Shown in pieces: positions 7,745-14,640 of a stretch of 15,126 nt of DNA; position 1 is the stretch's first letter, and every line of letters begins with the position of its first letter. The notes beneath the pieces are model-generated. The model saw nothing but the letters and a program-made list of their open reading frames with translations. It had not been told where the DNA came from and ran no database searches. The DNA is from Caryophanales bacterium UBA1231 (GTDB taxonomy: Bacteria; Bacillota_I; Bacilli_A; ML615J-28; CAG-313). Both the position numbers and the translations under genes were made by a program. Location of the stretch: NCBI GenBank assembly GCA_002309035.1, contig DBWT01000038.1, forward strand, positions 4,011 to 19,136, read 5' to 3'.

Positions 7745-8419
7745 TTATTGTTTTAAAAAGTGATTTAAAGTTTTCACAACAGGGAATGTAATAAAGGCTC
7801 CAGCTAAAAGTTCAACTAAACCATTAATACCAACAAACAAAATAACAAACATAAATGTATTTGTTGCCCCTAAGGCTTTCACAATTCCTTGAATGAAATC
7901 AGTTTGATAATAACAAATAATAAGTGTTGACATAAAGAATATTGTATTAAAGAGTGGAACTAAAATAGAACAAATGGCATCGCTTAAATGACGATTGAAA
8001 TTAATCTTTCTAAAAGCTCGACTTATTAAAGCTGGTAACCAACCAGCTAAGATTCTTGTTGGAACACATACTAAGAATGTATAAAACCAATTCATTGAAA
8101 GAAGTTGTAAACCAAATGGAGAATACCCAAAGCATTGAATAAAACTTACTGTCCCAAAAACAGCACCTAAAATGAAGCCTACTGTAGGACCATAGATGAT
8201 TGCACCTACAGCAATTGGGATAATTGTTAATGTAATACTTAAAGCACCAACATTGATAGGTAAATACGCTAAAACAATAATCATCACCGAAAAAATAGCC
8301 GAACGTACTAAAGTTTTAGTTGTAAACTTTTCTTTATTTACTTTTCTTTCTTCTTTCTTTTGGGGTTTTACTTTAACGATTTTTCTTTCTGAGTGTTTTA
8401 AAAATAATTCTTCTTCCAT
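7745..8419 (-). CDS. ECF transporter S component (substrate-binding membrane subunit)
   Basis: A 224-aa integral membrane protein of the ECF vitamin-transporter S-component type (PF12822-like). Residues 1-40 form a basic cytosolic extension. After it come about six helices, the first two carrying the typical 'LPINVGALSITLTIIPIAVG' stretch and then 'YGPTVGFILGAVFGTVSF'. Such proteins bind a vitamin or precursor and work with shared EcfA/EcfA'/EcfT energy-coupling subunits, which are not in this window. Pantothenate (PanT-like) is the nearest guess, but the substrate cannot be assigned. I chose ATG 8419, with GAGG 6 nt upstream. The longer frame's ATG (8449) overlaps the extended -10 element and would not be transcribed from that promoter. 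The gene follows the glycolipid genes without an intervening terminator, so some readthrough from them is likely. Confidence 0.85.
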   Translation of the reverse strand: MEEELFLKHSERKIVKVKPQKKEERKVNKEKFTTKTLVRSAIFSVMIIVLAYLPINVGALSITLTIIPIAVGAIIYGPTVGFILGAVFGTVSFIQCFGYSPFGLQLLSMNWFYTFLVCVPTRILAGWLPALISRAFRKINFNRHLSDAICSILVPLFNTIFFMSTLIICYYQTDFIQGIVKALGATNTFMFVILFVGINGLVELLAGAFITFPVVKTLNHFLKQ

Positions 8420-8439
8420 ACTACACCTCAAAACGATGT

Positions 8440-8448
8440 ATTTTAACA
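8440..8448 (-). promoter_or_regulatory. Extended -10 promoter of the ECF S-component gene
   Basis: The minus strand reads TGT TAAAAT (8440-8448), an extended -10 of the TGn type. No good -35 stands at 16-18 bp. The leader would be under 20 nt, ruling out an upstream riboswitch for this vitamin-type transporter unless transcripts start further upstream. Confidence 0.5.
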
Positions 8449-8478
8449 TAAATCAAGACAAAGATAAAATAATATGAT

Positions 8479-9102
8479 TTAGACTTCTTCTTTATTTTTT
8501 TGTCTTTCTAGTAATTGTTGTTTTCTTTGATATACACGGTAAAGCTTTGGTCGATTGAATCTTTGAATCCAAGCGGATAAAAGATTATAAAAGACATTGA
8601 TTACAGCAACCGGTAAACCAACTGCTAAAATGATGTGATAATCAAAAATGAAAGGTAAAACAATTAAAAAACCCACAATGGTACTAACAAAATGAATAAC
8701 TTCCGCATACCCCATTTCTTGAAGGAACATCAAGATATATTCAGGATTATTAGGATCTTTGATTTCGCCTTTAGAAAAATCACAAGTTAGTTCACCAATT
8801 TCAGGAATTTTATCTTTCCATTTTTTGATTCTAATGGTTTCAAAGAAACGTTTTTCCCCTTTCTTTTCAGGGAAATGTTCAGGGTTCATTTTTTCTTTTG
8901 GTAATTTGTGAATTAGTGCTGCTGTTATGCCATCGATCACAATAACTAAAATAACACTACCAAACACAAAGATAATATTTAAGTACCAAGGATAATACTT
9001 AAGAAATACAAAAATATTAAGAAGGGTAATGATTACTGCTAAAATCAAGATGGATAACAAATAATAACGTAAAGCATAGAGAATTTTAAAGAACTTCTTC
9101 AT
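8479..9102 (-). CDS. CrtO-family (glycosyl-4,4'-diaponeurosporenoate acyltransferase-like) membrane protein
   Basis: A 207-aa membrane protein. From memory of Staphylococcus aureus CrtO (165 aa), which acylates the sugar of a glycosylated carotenoid, the shared features are 'KKWKDKIP' after the first helices, 'AEVIHFVS' (CrtO AELIHWIS), and near the end 'NVFYNLL' and 'QRFNRPKLYR' (CrtO QRYNRPRLTQ). The protein is longer than CrtO because it has an extra N-terminal helix region, and it ends in a basic tail. No carotenoid genes are visible here. Its partners are a GT8 glycosyltransferase and a PlsC-type acyltransferase, so I infer acylation of a membrane glycolipid rather than a pigment. It overlaps the end of the acyltransferase gene. 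Three ATGs compete (9114, 9108, 9102); only 9102 has a fair ribosome site (GGTG, 6 nt upstream). Confidence 0.8.
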   Translation of the reverse strand: MKKFFKILYALRYYLLSILILAVIITLLNIFVFLKYYPWYLNIIFVFGSVILVIVIDGITAALIHKLPKEKMNPEHFPEKKGEKRFFETIRIKKWKDKIPEIGELTCDFSKGEIKDPNNPEYILMFLQEMGYAEVIHFVSTIVGFLIVLPFIFDYHIILAVGLPVAVINVFYNLLSAWIQRFNRPKLYRVYQRKQQLLERQKNKEEV

Positions 9103-9919
9103 TTTCATCACCATACACTAACTTTTTACCATAAACTTCTTCATATTTACTAACACATTGTTCATAATTGTTATTAGTCATGCGGATAGAATCTTCTTTT
9201 AAAGATAGATTTGGATCCGGATAAATTGGTTTAAGAATATGAACAGTGTATTTCTTTAGTGGAAAACCAAATTCATCTAAAGCATCTTGATTAGATAGTG
9301 TTACAAAGACAGGTAAAATAGGTACATTATTCTTTACCGCAAGCGTTGCAGCACCACGAAGTTGTGGACGTGGCTTTTCATAGTTCCACCACATTGCTTG
9401 TTCTGGGTAAATCAAAATGAAATTTCCCTTTTTTAAGACTTCTGTTACAGCTTCATTAAATAGTTTCATTGTGTGAATATTTGAACTAAGAGGAAGCGTA
9501 TCACAATACTTAAATAAGAAACCATAAGCACCAGGCATTTGGAAATTACCTTCTTTAATGACAATATACATTTTCTTATGTTTATTGACATGTTTACAAA
9601 CTAGAGTTTCACAAATGCTTTCTAAATGAGCAAAGTGATTGCCCGTAATAATAAATGGACCTTTGAAATCTTTGATGTTTTCTAAACCAACAAGTTCAAC
9701 ATCATATGTCTTTTTAGCTTTTCTTCTGACTTTGTTACCAAGTCTAACACCTAAAAAGTGTTTGAATTTGTTTTTAAACTTTTTATATAAATAATCAACA
9801 TCTTCAGGTTTTAGTTCTTTTGATGGTGGGTCATTTTCCACATCTTTGTTGAAGTAAGCACCACCTAGTTTTTCATATTCTTTAATGCGGTTTAAGATTT
9901 CTAGTCTTTCTTGATCCAT
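9086..9919 (-). CDS. PlsC-type (lysophosphatidate acyltransferase family) acyltransferase
   Basis: A 277-aa protein of the glycerolipid acyltransferase (PlsC/LPLAT) superfamily, probably acting at the inner membrane face and transferring an acyl chain to a glycerolipid or glycolipid hydroxyl. Motif I is NHFAHLE (94-100): the catalytic His95 is present, but the usual Asp of HX4D is Glu100. Motif III is YPEQ (171-174) followed by an unusual 'AMWWNYEKPRP'. Motif IV is 'VPILPV' (199-204). There is no clear membrane helix, so it is probably peripheral. It overlaps the GT8 gene upstream by 19 bp and the CrtO-like gene downstream, in one transcript. ATG 9919 has only a weak ribosome site (AGAG), as expected for coupled translation. 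The substrate is unknown; the neighbours suggest a glycosylated lipid. Confidence 0.85.
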   Translation of the reverse strand: MDQERLEILNRIKEYEKLGGAYFNKDVENDPPSKELKPEDVDYLYKKFKNKFKHFLGVRLGNKVRRKAKKTYDVELVGLENIKDFKGPFIITGNHFAHLESICETLVCKHVNKHKKMYIVIKEGNFQMPGAYGFLFKYCDTLPLSSNIHTMKLFNEAVTEVLKKGNFILIYPEQAMWWNYEKPRPQLRGAATLAVKNNVPILPVFVTLSNQDALDEFGFPLKKYTVHILKPIYPDPNLSLKEDSIRMTNNNYEQCVSKYEEVYGKKLVYGDENEEVL

Positions 9920-10842
9920 AATCTCTTATCTAAGCAAGCAACAAAATGATGATTAGATTCTAAAATGTCATAAGCCATCTTAACCATTCTTTCGACGCCT
10001 TTTAAGTCATTGGCTTTAGCTTCATCAGAATAGTTCTTTTTCATTGCTTGTAGCTCCTCATAATACATTGTGTCTTCCGCATATTTCCAGAAATACTCTT
10101 GATACATGATTTCATAACGCCAAGGTTTCATGAACATATTATAATGAATTAGATTGATTTCACCATCATAGCCATCTTCAATTGGCATTCTGTTCCATGA
10201 TTTTGGAAGGAATGTTACTGAATCACGACAAATGTAATTCAAATAATCTTGGTCAGGTGCAACACATAAGAAATGATACTTAGTTAATAAATCTAAGAAC
10301 TTTTCTAAGACTTTTTCTTCACGGTATTTATCTAAATCCATCAATAAAACACCGCTATTGAAGTATTTATCTTTATATGCACCTACGGCATCTTTAACAT
10401 AAATCTTGAAATCATCATTGTTATTAACAACATCATCACTAATAACACCTAAGACTTTACCATTTAGATCGATATCATAAAGTTTTGAAATGTCTGTTAG
10501 AACAACAATATCACAGTCAAGATAGATTGCACGTTTTAAATTAGGGAAAAGTTTAGGAATGAACAAGCGATAAAAGATTGCTTGTGTATAATAATCCCTA
10601 ACTTCATCAAGTTTTGAAGATATATCGGTAATTAGTGGAGCAACATCCACGAATGTAATTTTAATATTAGCTTTTTCAAAAGACTTGATATCAGAAACAT
10701 TCTTATCACTTATTTTTGATGTTAAAACATACATGTCATAATAATTATCTGGATTGCTATTTTTAATAATCGAATTGATAGTTACGCCAAGAAATGGAAT
10801 GTAATTATTGTCACAAGAAAAAAAGATTGGAATATTTTTCAT
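9901..10842 (-). CDS. Family 8 glycosyltransferase (GT8, LgtC/GspA-like)
   Basis: A 313-aa soluble glycosyltransferase of family GT8, a retaining GT-A enzyme that uses a UDP-sugar. Visible motifs are the N-terminal 'IPIFFSCDNNYIPFLGV' typical of GT8, the metal-binding DxD in 'YLDCDIVV' (Asp109-x-Asp111), 'FNSGVLLMDLD' (161-171), 'PDQDYLN' (196-202) and the C-terminal 'HYNMFMKPW' (233-241), equivalent to HxGxxKPW. It is first in a three-gene operon with PlsC- and CrtO-type acyltransferases, so the acceptor may be a lipid. ATG 10842 sits 6 nt after a strong AGAGGTG site. An in-frame GTG at 10851 is part of that site, so it is not the start. The promoter just upstream is near consensus. Confidence 0.92.
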   Translation of the reverse strand: MKNIPIFFSCDNNYIPFLGVTINSIIKNSNPDNYYDMYVLTSKISDKNVSDIKSFEKANIKITFVDVAPLITDISSKLDEVRDYYTQAIFYRLFIPKLFPNLKRAIYLDCDIVVLTDISKLYDIDLNGKVLGVISDDVVNNNDDFKIYVKDAVGAYKDKYFNSGVLLMDLDKYREEKVLEKFLDLLTKYHFLCVAPDQDYLNYICRDSVTFLPKSWNRMPIEDGYDGEINLIHYNMFMKPWRYEIMYQEYFWKYAEDTMYYEELQAMKKNYSDEAKANDLKGVERMVKMAYDILESNHHFVACLDKRLWIKKD

Positions 10843-10848
10843 GATCTT

Positions 10849-10855
10849 CACCTCT
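10849..10855 (-). promoter_or_regulatory. Ribosome binding site deciding the GT8 start
   Basis: The minus strand reads AGAGGTG, 6 nt before ATG 10842. The GTG at its end is in frame with the gene, which would make a naive longest-frame call start inside the ribosome site. Confidence 0.85.
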
Positions 10856-10869
10856 TTATTTATATAGTC

Positions 10870-10903
10870 GATATATTATATCAAATTTTCCCTAAAAAGT
10901 CAA
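10870..10903 (-). promoter_or_regulatory. Consensus promoter of the glycolipid operon with palindrome over the -10
   Basis: On the minus strand TTGACT (10898-10903), 17 bp, TATAAT (10875-10880), preceded by TGA as an extended -10. This is among the strongest SigA-type promoters visible here. A perfect 13-base palindrome, GATATAATATATC (10870-10882), covers the -10 and could be an operator, though it is wholly AT-rich and may be chance. The leader is about 25 nt. Confidence 0.85.
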
Positions 10904-10937
10904 AACAACTACTGATGTTAAAAAATATATGAGCACG

Positions 10938-11017
10938 AAAAAAAGAGTAATAAATGATAAATCTCATCTATTAGACCCTTTAAATCCAAAAGAAATGATT
11001 TCATTTTATTACTCTTT
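10938..11017 (-). terminator. Branched hairpin terminator after the 111-aa membrane protein gene
   Basis: Perfect 13-bp arms AAAGAGTAATAAA / TTTATTACTCTTT (11005-11017 and 10942-10954) enclose about 50 nt. On the minus strand they run into seven T (10938-10944). The enclosed part can fold smaller hairpins, the best pairing TTGGA with TCTAA. It ends the GNAT-to-MFS operon just before the GT8 promoter. The stem is AT-rich and the loop long for a plain terminator. Confidence 0.65.
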
Positions 11018-11020
11018 AAC

Positions 11021-11356
11021 TTAAATTAAAACATAAAGAATCGATAATAATAAACCTATGAAATAAGATACACTATTACAATAAAAACTATATTTAAAAG
11101 CTTTTTTCAAATCTTTAGTAATTAACAAATATAAGATTGCTTCAAATAATGTAATCACTATTTCTAAAAAAATAATCGTTATAACATATGATGCTAAAGA
11201 ATCAAATAAATAGTTAGTAATAAAAAGGTTAAGCGGTATATTAGTTATTGTATTAATAATGATGGAAAGAAGGATCACCTTTTTTTGTGCTTGTAAAAGA
11301 ATCAATACTAATCCTTCAAAAGCAATGGTTAAAAGTAAACTAAATACAATTTCCAT
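11021..11356 (-). CDS. Small four-helix membrane protein, unknown function
   Basis: A 111-aa, very hydrophobic protein with about four membrane helices. It carries charged residues inside hydrophobic stretches (Glu14; two Glu in 'FLEIVITLFEAILYLL') and a 'TNIPLN' turn. From memory, this pattern of a TN-P-N turn followed by two in-membrane glutamates occurs in unnamed small membrane proteins of Firmicutes, but I cannot give a family name. It overlaps the MFS gene by 17 bp. Its own ribosome site (AAAGGA, 8 nt before ATG 11356) lies inside the end of the MFS gene. The overlap suggests coupled synthesis and perhaps a complex with the transporter. Function unknown. Confidence 0.75.
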   Translation of the reverse strand: MEIVFSLLLTIAFEGLVLILLQAQKKVILLSIIINTITNIPLNLFITNYLFDSLASYVITIIFLEIVITLFEAILYLLITKDLKKAFKYSFYCNSVSYFIGLLLSILYVLI

Positions 11357-12386
11357 AATTTATTTCCTTTTTGATAAAATAATCAACAGCTAACACAATA
11401 ACTAAAGTTAAAAGGCTCAATATTAAAATAATGATTTTAATTAATAAATGATCAAAGCCAATAAAGCCTAATAAATAACCTGGATATAAAACACCTGCTA
11501 AAAGGCCAAAAGCTAAACCTTTTCTTTTTTGAAGCAAAATATTCATAAAATATAAAGTAATAGGCATTGAAAAATTAAAAAAGAAAATACCTATTAAATA
11601 TAAATATTGATTTGTATCACCAATCAGTAAAAAGACTATTGATATTAAACATGAAATAATGATGGTTAAGCGAATCCCAATGAATTTAGAAAACAAACCT
11701 CCTAAGGCTTTGCCAAGCATTGAACATAAACCAATCATTAAAATCAAGAATGTCGTTTTATCAAAACTAATTGGTGATGCAACACCAACAAAGCTTCTAA
11801 TCAAAACAACAATCATTATCAAAATGATGAGAATAAAGAATGTTCTTTTATTGATTTCCTTTGTGTCTTCAGAATTTACATTTTCTTCGCTTTTACTTAA
11901 CAAAAGGATAACTGATGGCATAATCAGCAAACCCATAAAGATAATAAACATCCAAAGGCTATGGAATAACTGGCCTAAAACAAGGCCAAAAGCCCCTGAT
12001 GAAACGAAAATACCAATCGATAAAATATCATTATTTGTTTTATCACTCACATATTTTCCACCAGCAATATGGAAAAAGGCATTGCCTAAGCCTAAAAAGA
12101 TTGCTGATGCGTAACCATTAAATGTGAAAATCATTCCCATCGTAAGAAGGGCAAGACTAATGATTAAAAACAATTTGTGATTTTTAATTTTATCATTTAA
12201 TAAGCCAATAAATGGTTGAAGAACAAATGCACAAATATTGTATGCTAAAAAGACATAAATATCTAGTTCATCGCTTTTCCCATAAAGTGATGAAAAGATT
12301 GTAAATGCACAAATGCCATCAACTGTAAAATGCAGAATTGTGAAAAGAATAGTTTGGAATTTATTATTTATTCTTAAAATATTCAT
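11340..12386 (-). CDS. MFS transporter
   Basis: A 348-aa polytopic protein with 11-12 helices and major facilitator features: a basic inter-helix loop 'GLLNDKIKNHK' after the second helix, like the MFS loop 2-3 motif (G-x3-D-[R/K]); 'GLGNAFFHIAGGKYVSDK'; and a central cytosolic loop (about 165-185, 'SKSEENVNSEDTKE') dividing two six-helix halves. It is short for the family (usually about 390-420 aa) through short loops, with no sign of truncation. Its ATG shares one base with the stop codon of the preceding small exported protein (TAATG), and the 111-aa membrane gene overlaps its end. The substrate is unknown; a drug or metabolite exporter is possible. Confidence 0.85.
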   Translation of the reverse strand: MNILRINNKFQTILFTILHFTVDGICAFTIFSSLYGKSDELDIYVFLAYNICAFVLQPFIGLLNDKIKNHKLFLIISLALLTMGMIFTFNGYASAIFLGLGNAFFHIAGGKYVSDKTNNDILSIGIFVSSGAFGLVLGQLFHSLWMFIIFMGLLIMPSVILLLSKSEENVNSEDTKEINKRTFFILIILIMIVVLIRSFVGVASPISFDKTTFLILMIGLCSMLGKALGGLFSKFIGIRLTIIISCLISIVFLLIGDTNQYLYLIGIFFFNFSMPITLYFMNILLQKRKGLAFGLLAGVLYPGYLLGFIGFDHLLIKIIILILSLLTLVIVLAVDYFIKKEINYGNCI

Positions 12387-12769
12387 TATTCACTTTCCAT
12401 TTTTTCAATAATGGCTCGAAAAACAACACAATTACGATAACCGATATGATAAGCTAAAAAATCACCTTCACTAGTTGTATATGGAAAACTAACATCAAAA
12501 TATTGTGGATCATTTTCATTATACCCAGCAAATCTTTGCCAACCAACTATTTTATATCCTTCAGGAAAATTAGAAGGAACAATAAAATCAATGATTTCAT
12601 TCTTTGTGGCTAATTTAGTATGTTCCACTGCCGAATAATTGGTTTCTTCATCTCTAATTTCATAACAAAACAAAGCCACTGGATCATTCTTTTTCCTACC
12701 ACCACAAGAAGCTGGTGATATAACATCAAGAATCACAAACAATACTAAAAACATAACTCTAACTTTCAT
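12386..12769 (-). CDS. Small exported protein, probable lipoprotein
   Basis: A 127-aa protein starting at ATG 12769 with a strong GGAGG site about 7 nt upstream. A short basic N-terminus and hydrophobic run (5-18) end in 'SPASC' with Cys at about 22. This resembles a lipobox, but the -3 residue is Pro rather than Leu/Val, so lipidation is likely but not certain. The mature part is about 100 residues, with 'FPEGYKIVGWQRFAG' reminiscent of the InlB-type repeat (F-x-GW). It has no recognisable catalytic motif. It lies 23 nt after the DUF1295 gene and overlaps the MFS start by one base, which suggests it serves the transporter as a surface partner. Function unknown. Confidence 0.75.
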   Translation of the reverse strand: MKVRVMFLVLFVILDVISPASCGGRKKNDPVALFCYEIRDEETNYSAVEHTKLATKNEIIDFIVPSNFPEGYKIVGWQRFAGYNENDPQYFDVSFPYTTSEGDFLAYHIGYRNCVVFRAIIEKMESE

Positions 12770-12792
12770 TTTTTTCCCTCCTATTTTTTATT

Positions 12793-13746
12793 CTATTCCC
12801 CTTGAAATTGTTTAAATGGTAAATATTTAAAAACTTGTTTTTGATATAATTGATACTTAGGGTATTTTGATGATGAAATCTTTTCACCCAAAGCCGAACT
12901 TCCCATAAATAAAAGAATTAAGAAAAGGGCTCCTAAAAAACTCCAATTAAAAATACCAAAGCTTGCAACATTAGCTGATACGACAAAGAAATAAAGGGAG
13001 AACCACATTCCTTGTTCACCTAAATAATTAGGGTGACGGAAGCGACTCCAAAGACCTATTGTATTAAAGCCTAAGTTAAATGGGTAATCAATCTCTTCAA
13101 GTGATGATGCATTTTTTAACTTCTCTTTCTTTGCTCTTTGGAAATACCATTGTTCTTCATCAGCAAAATGTTCGATTGCTAAAAAGATTGTGGCTGAAAG
13201 CACAACAATTGCATCCATCCAATTTAGCGGAGCATTTGATTCCATGACCGCAAGTAATGGAAGAGTAATTGCTAAAACCAAAACATTTTGATAGAAGCTA
13301 ATAAAGAAAAGATCAAATAAAGCCCATACTAGTTTATTTGTGAATGGCTTTTTGCCTCTTAAGATTTTCCAACGATAATCTTCTTCACCAGACCAAAACT
13401 TAATACTATAAGCTCCTTTTCTTGCGAAATTAAATGTTAATCTAATTCCCCATAGAGTAACGATTAAAGCAAACATCACAAGTCTTAATTTAAAACCACC
13501 ACTAATAGTAATAATCCATACATAAGCAATTGGTAAGATACTCCATATTTTATCCATTTGTGAATTGTTGCGTGAGATTTCACCCACAATAAAACAATAT
13601 AAGACACTAGATAAACAAACAATAATTAAAATATTTAATGTTTTAAGTTGTAAACTACTTAAACCACTTCTTCCAAGATATATTGAAAAAAAGGCAAGTG
13701 TTAGTATAACTAAAGCAAAAATAATTGTGACAATCGTATTTTTCAT
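12793..13746 (-). CDS. DUF1295 / steroid 5-alpha-reductase-like integral membrane protein
   Basis: A 317-aa protein with about eight membrane helices, of the DUF1295 family (PF06966). The typical motifs are 'NNSQMDKIWSILP' after the second helix (Asp65) and 'RHPNYLGEQGMW' (237-248), the cofactor- or substrate-binding region shared with isoprenylcysteine methyltransferases and 5-alpha reductases. It probably modifies a membrane lipid; the bacterial family is uncharacterised. It is 45 nt after the GNAT gene in the same direction, with no terminator between. Its translation signal is odd: the only strong ribosome site (GGAGG, 13762-13766) is 15 nt before ATG 13746, and a five-codon reading frame (13751-13768) ends 4 nt before that ATG. 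Coupling to this minigene may be how it starts. Confidence 0.85.
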   Translation of the reverse strand: MKNTIVTIIFALVILTLAFFSIYLGRSGLSSLQLKTLNILIIVCLSSVLYCFIVGEISRNNSQMDKIWSILPIAYVWIITISGGFKLRLVMFALIVTLWGIRLTFNFARKGAYSIKFWSGEEDYRWKILRGKKPFTNKLVWALFDLFFISFYQNVLVLAITLPLLAVMESNAPLNWMDAIVVLSATIFLAIEHFADEEQWYFQRAKKEKLKNASSLEEIDYPFNLGFNTIGLWSRFRHPNYLGEQGMWFSLYFFVVSANVASFGIFNWSFLGALFLILLFMGSSALGEKISSSKYPKYQLYQKQVFKYLPFKQFQGE

Positions 13747-13791
13747 AAGATTAAAAGTAATCCTCCATTGTAAAGTAAGTATTTTAAAGTA

Positions 13792-14580
13792 TTAGTTTTC
13801 TTCTTTCAAATAGTATATTCCTTGTGAATATACTTTTTTAAAGCCAAGTGAAGAATAAACATGATTTGATATTGGATTTTTTTGATCAACATTAAGGGTT
13901 GCTGTAAAGTGCATGTCTAAGATTTCATTCTTAATAGAATTGACTATTTTTCTTGCATAGCCATGATTTCGATATTCTGGTTTTGTATAAACATATGAAA
14001 TACGGTAAGAATCTTCAGTGCCTTTTGAAAATGATGCCATTGATGCAATCTTTCCATCAACTTTGATAAGTCGATATTGATCTATTTTCTTTTTGATTGC
14101 TTCAATATCAGGTTTATCTTTAAGACCACAATCTTTGAAGAAATTTAAAGTGCATAAATGGATTTCTTCAACGTCTTCGATTGTTGCCTTTTCCACTTCA
14201 TTTGATGATGGCTCAGTATATTCATTGGTTTCCATGAAATCCATTAAAATATCTTCAATATAGTTATGATTCTTTACCAAGCAATCACCAATTTCTTTAG
14301 GACACATTATGCCATTTAATGCTAGGCCTTGTAGTTTAAGATATTCTAAAAGTTCCTTTAAGCATTCTTTATCACCATAAAGTAACATATTATATGGTTC
14401 TACTTTTAATGCTAGTAGTTTAAATTCATTGTTTTGAACCTTTACCGCATAATTTGTGTTTGAAGTTTCATTTAGTAATTTAGCATCTAAAAAGAAAAAG
14501 ACAGATAAATATTTATTTTTATTTAAATATTCAGCATTATCATTAATAAAGTCATGACCATTTTGATAATTCTTAATCAT
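13792..14580 (-). CDS. GNAT-family N-acetyltransferase
   Basis: A 262-aa cytosolic protein. The C-terminal half (about 130-262) is a GNAT acetyltransferase domain: 'ISYVYTKPEYRNHGYARKI' holds strand beta-4 and the acetyl-CoA pyrophosphate loop (RNHGYA, 204-209), and 'DQKNPISNHVYSSLGF' is the family's C-terminal motif. The N-terminal half is a divergent segment of the kind found in two-domain GNATs, so the acceptor cannot be assigned. The start is ATG 14580 with GGAG 6 nt upstream (14587-14590). The frame's TTG at 14592 overlaps that ribosome site and is rejected. It is first in the operon leading to the DUF1295 and MFS genes and has a good promoter. Confidence 0.88.
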   Translation of the reverse strand: MIKNYQNGHDFINDNAEYLNKNKYLSVFFFLDAKLLNETSNTNYAVKVQNNEFKLLALKVEPYNMLLYGDKECLKELLEYLKLQGLALNGIMCPKEIGDCLVKNHNYIEDILMDFMETNEYTEPSSNEVEKATIEDVEEIHLCTLNFFKDCGLKDKPDIEAIKKKIDQYRLIKVDGKIASMASFSKGTEDSYRISYVYTKPEYRNHGYARKIVNSIKNEILDMHFTATLNVDQKNPISNHVYSSLGFKKVYSQGIYYLKEEN

Positions 14581-14610
14581 CTTACACTCCAATGTTTTCT
14601 TATTACTATT

Positions 14611-14639
14611 ATTATATCAAAATAATCCAACATTAGCAA
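14611..14639 (-). promoter_or_regulatory. Promoter of the GNAT-to-MFS operon
   Basis: On the minus strand TTGCTA (14634-14639), 17 bp, TATAAT (14611-14616), with TGA before the -10 (extended). The -35 begins 2 nt after the stop codon of the nitroreductase-like gene. No terminator hairpin lies between the two genes, so some readthrough is expected. Confidence 0.8.
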
Positions 14640-14640
14640 T

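Noticed and set aside
8420..8478. Vitamin riboswitch in front of the ECF S-component gene
   Set aside because: The gap to the previous gene is under 60 nt and contains a promoter, leaving no room for a riboswitch aptamer.
10918..11004. 28-codon minus-strand reading frame (begins MKSFLLDLKG) across the terminator hairpin
   Set aside because: It has only a weak AAAGAG upstream, and its codons run through the hairpin and T-run, so structure explains the sequence better.
10942..11017. A 76-nt cloverleaf-like element suggesting a tRNA
   Set aside because: The outer stem is 13 bp, the T-loop GGTTCGAAT-type motif is absent, and a T-run follows; it is a terminator.
11659..12114. 151-codon plus-strand reading frame, and other shorter plus-strand frames in the window
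   Set aside because: They lie antisense to well-supported minus-strand genes, lack ribosome sites and show no protein-family features.
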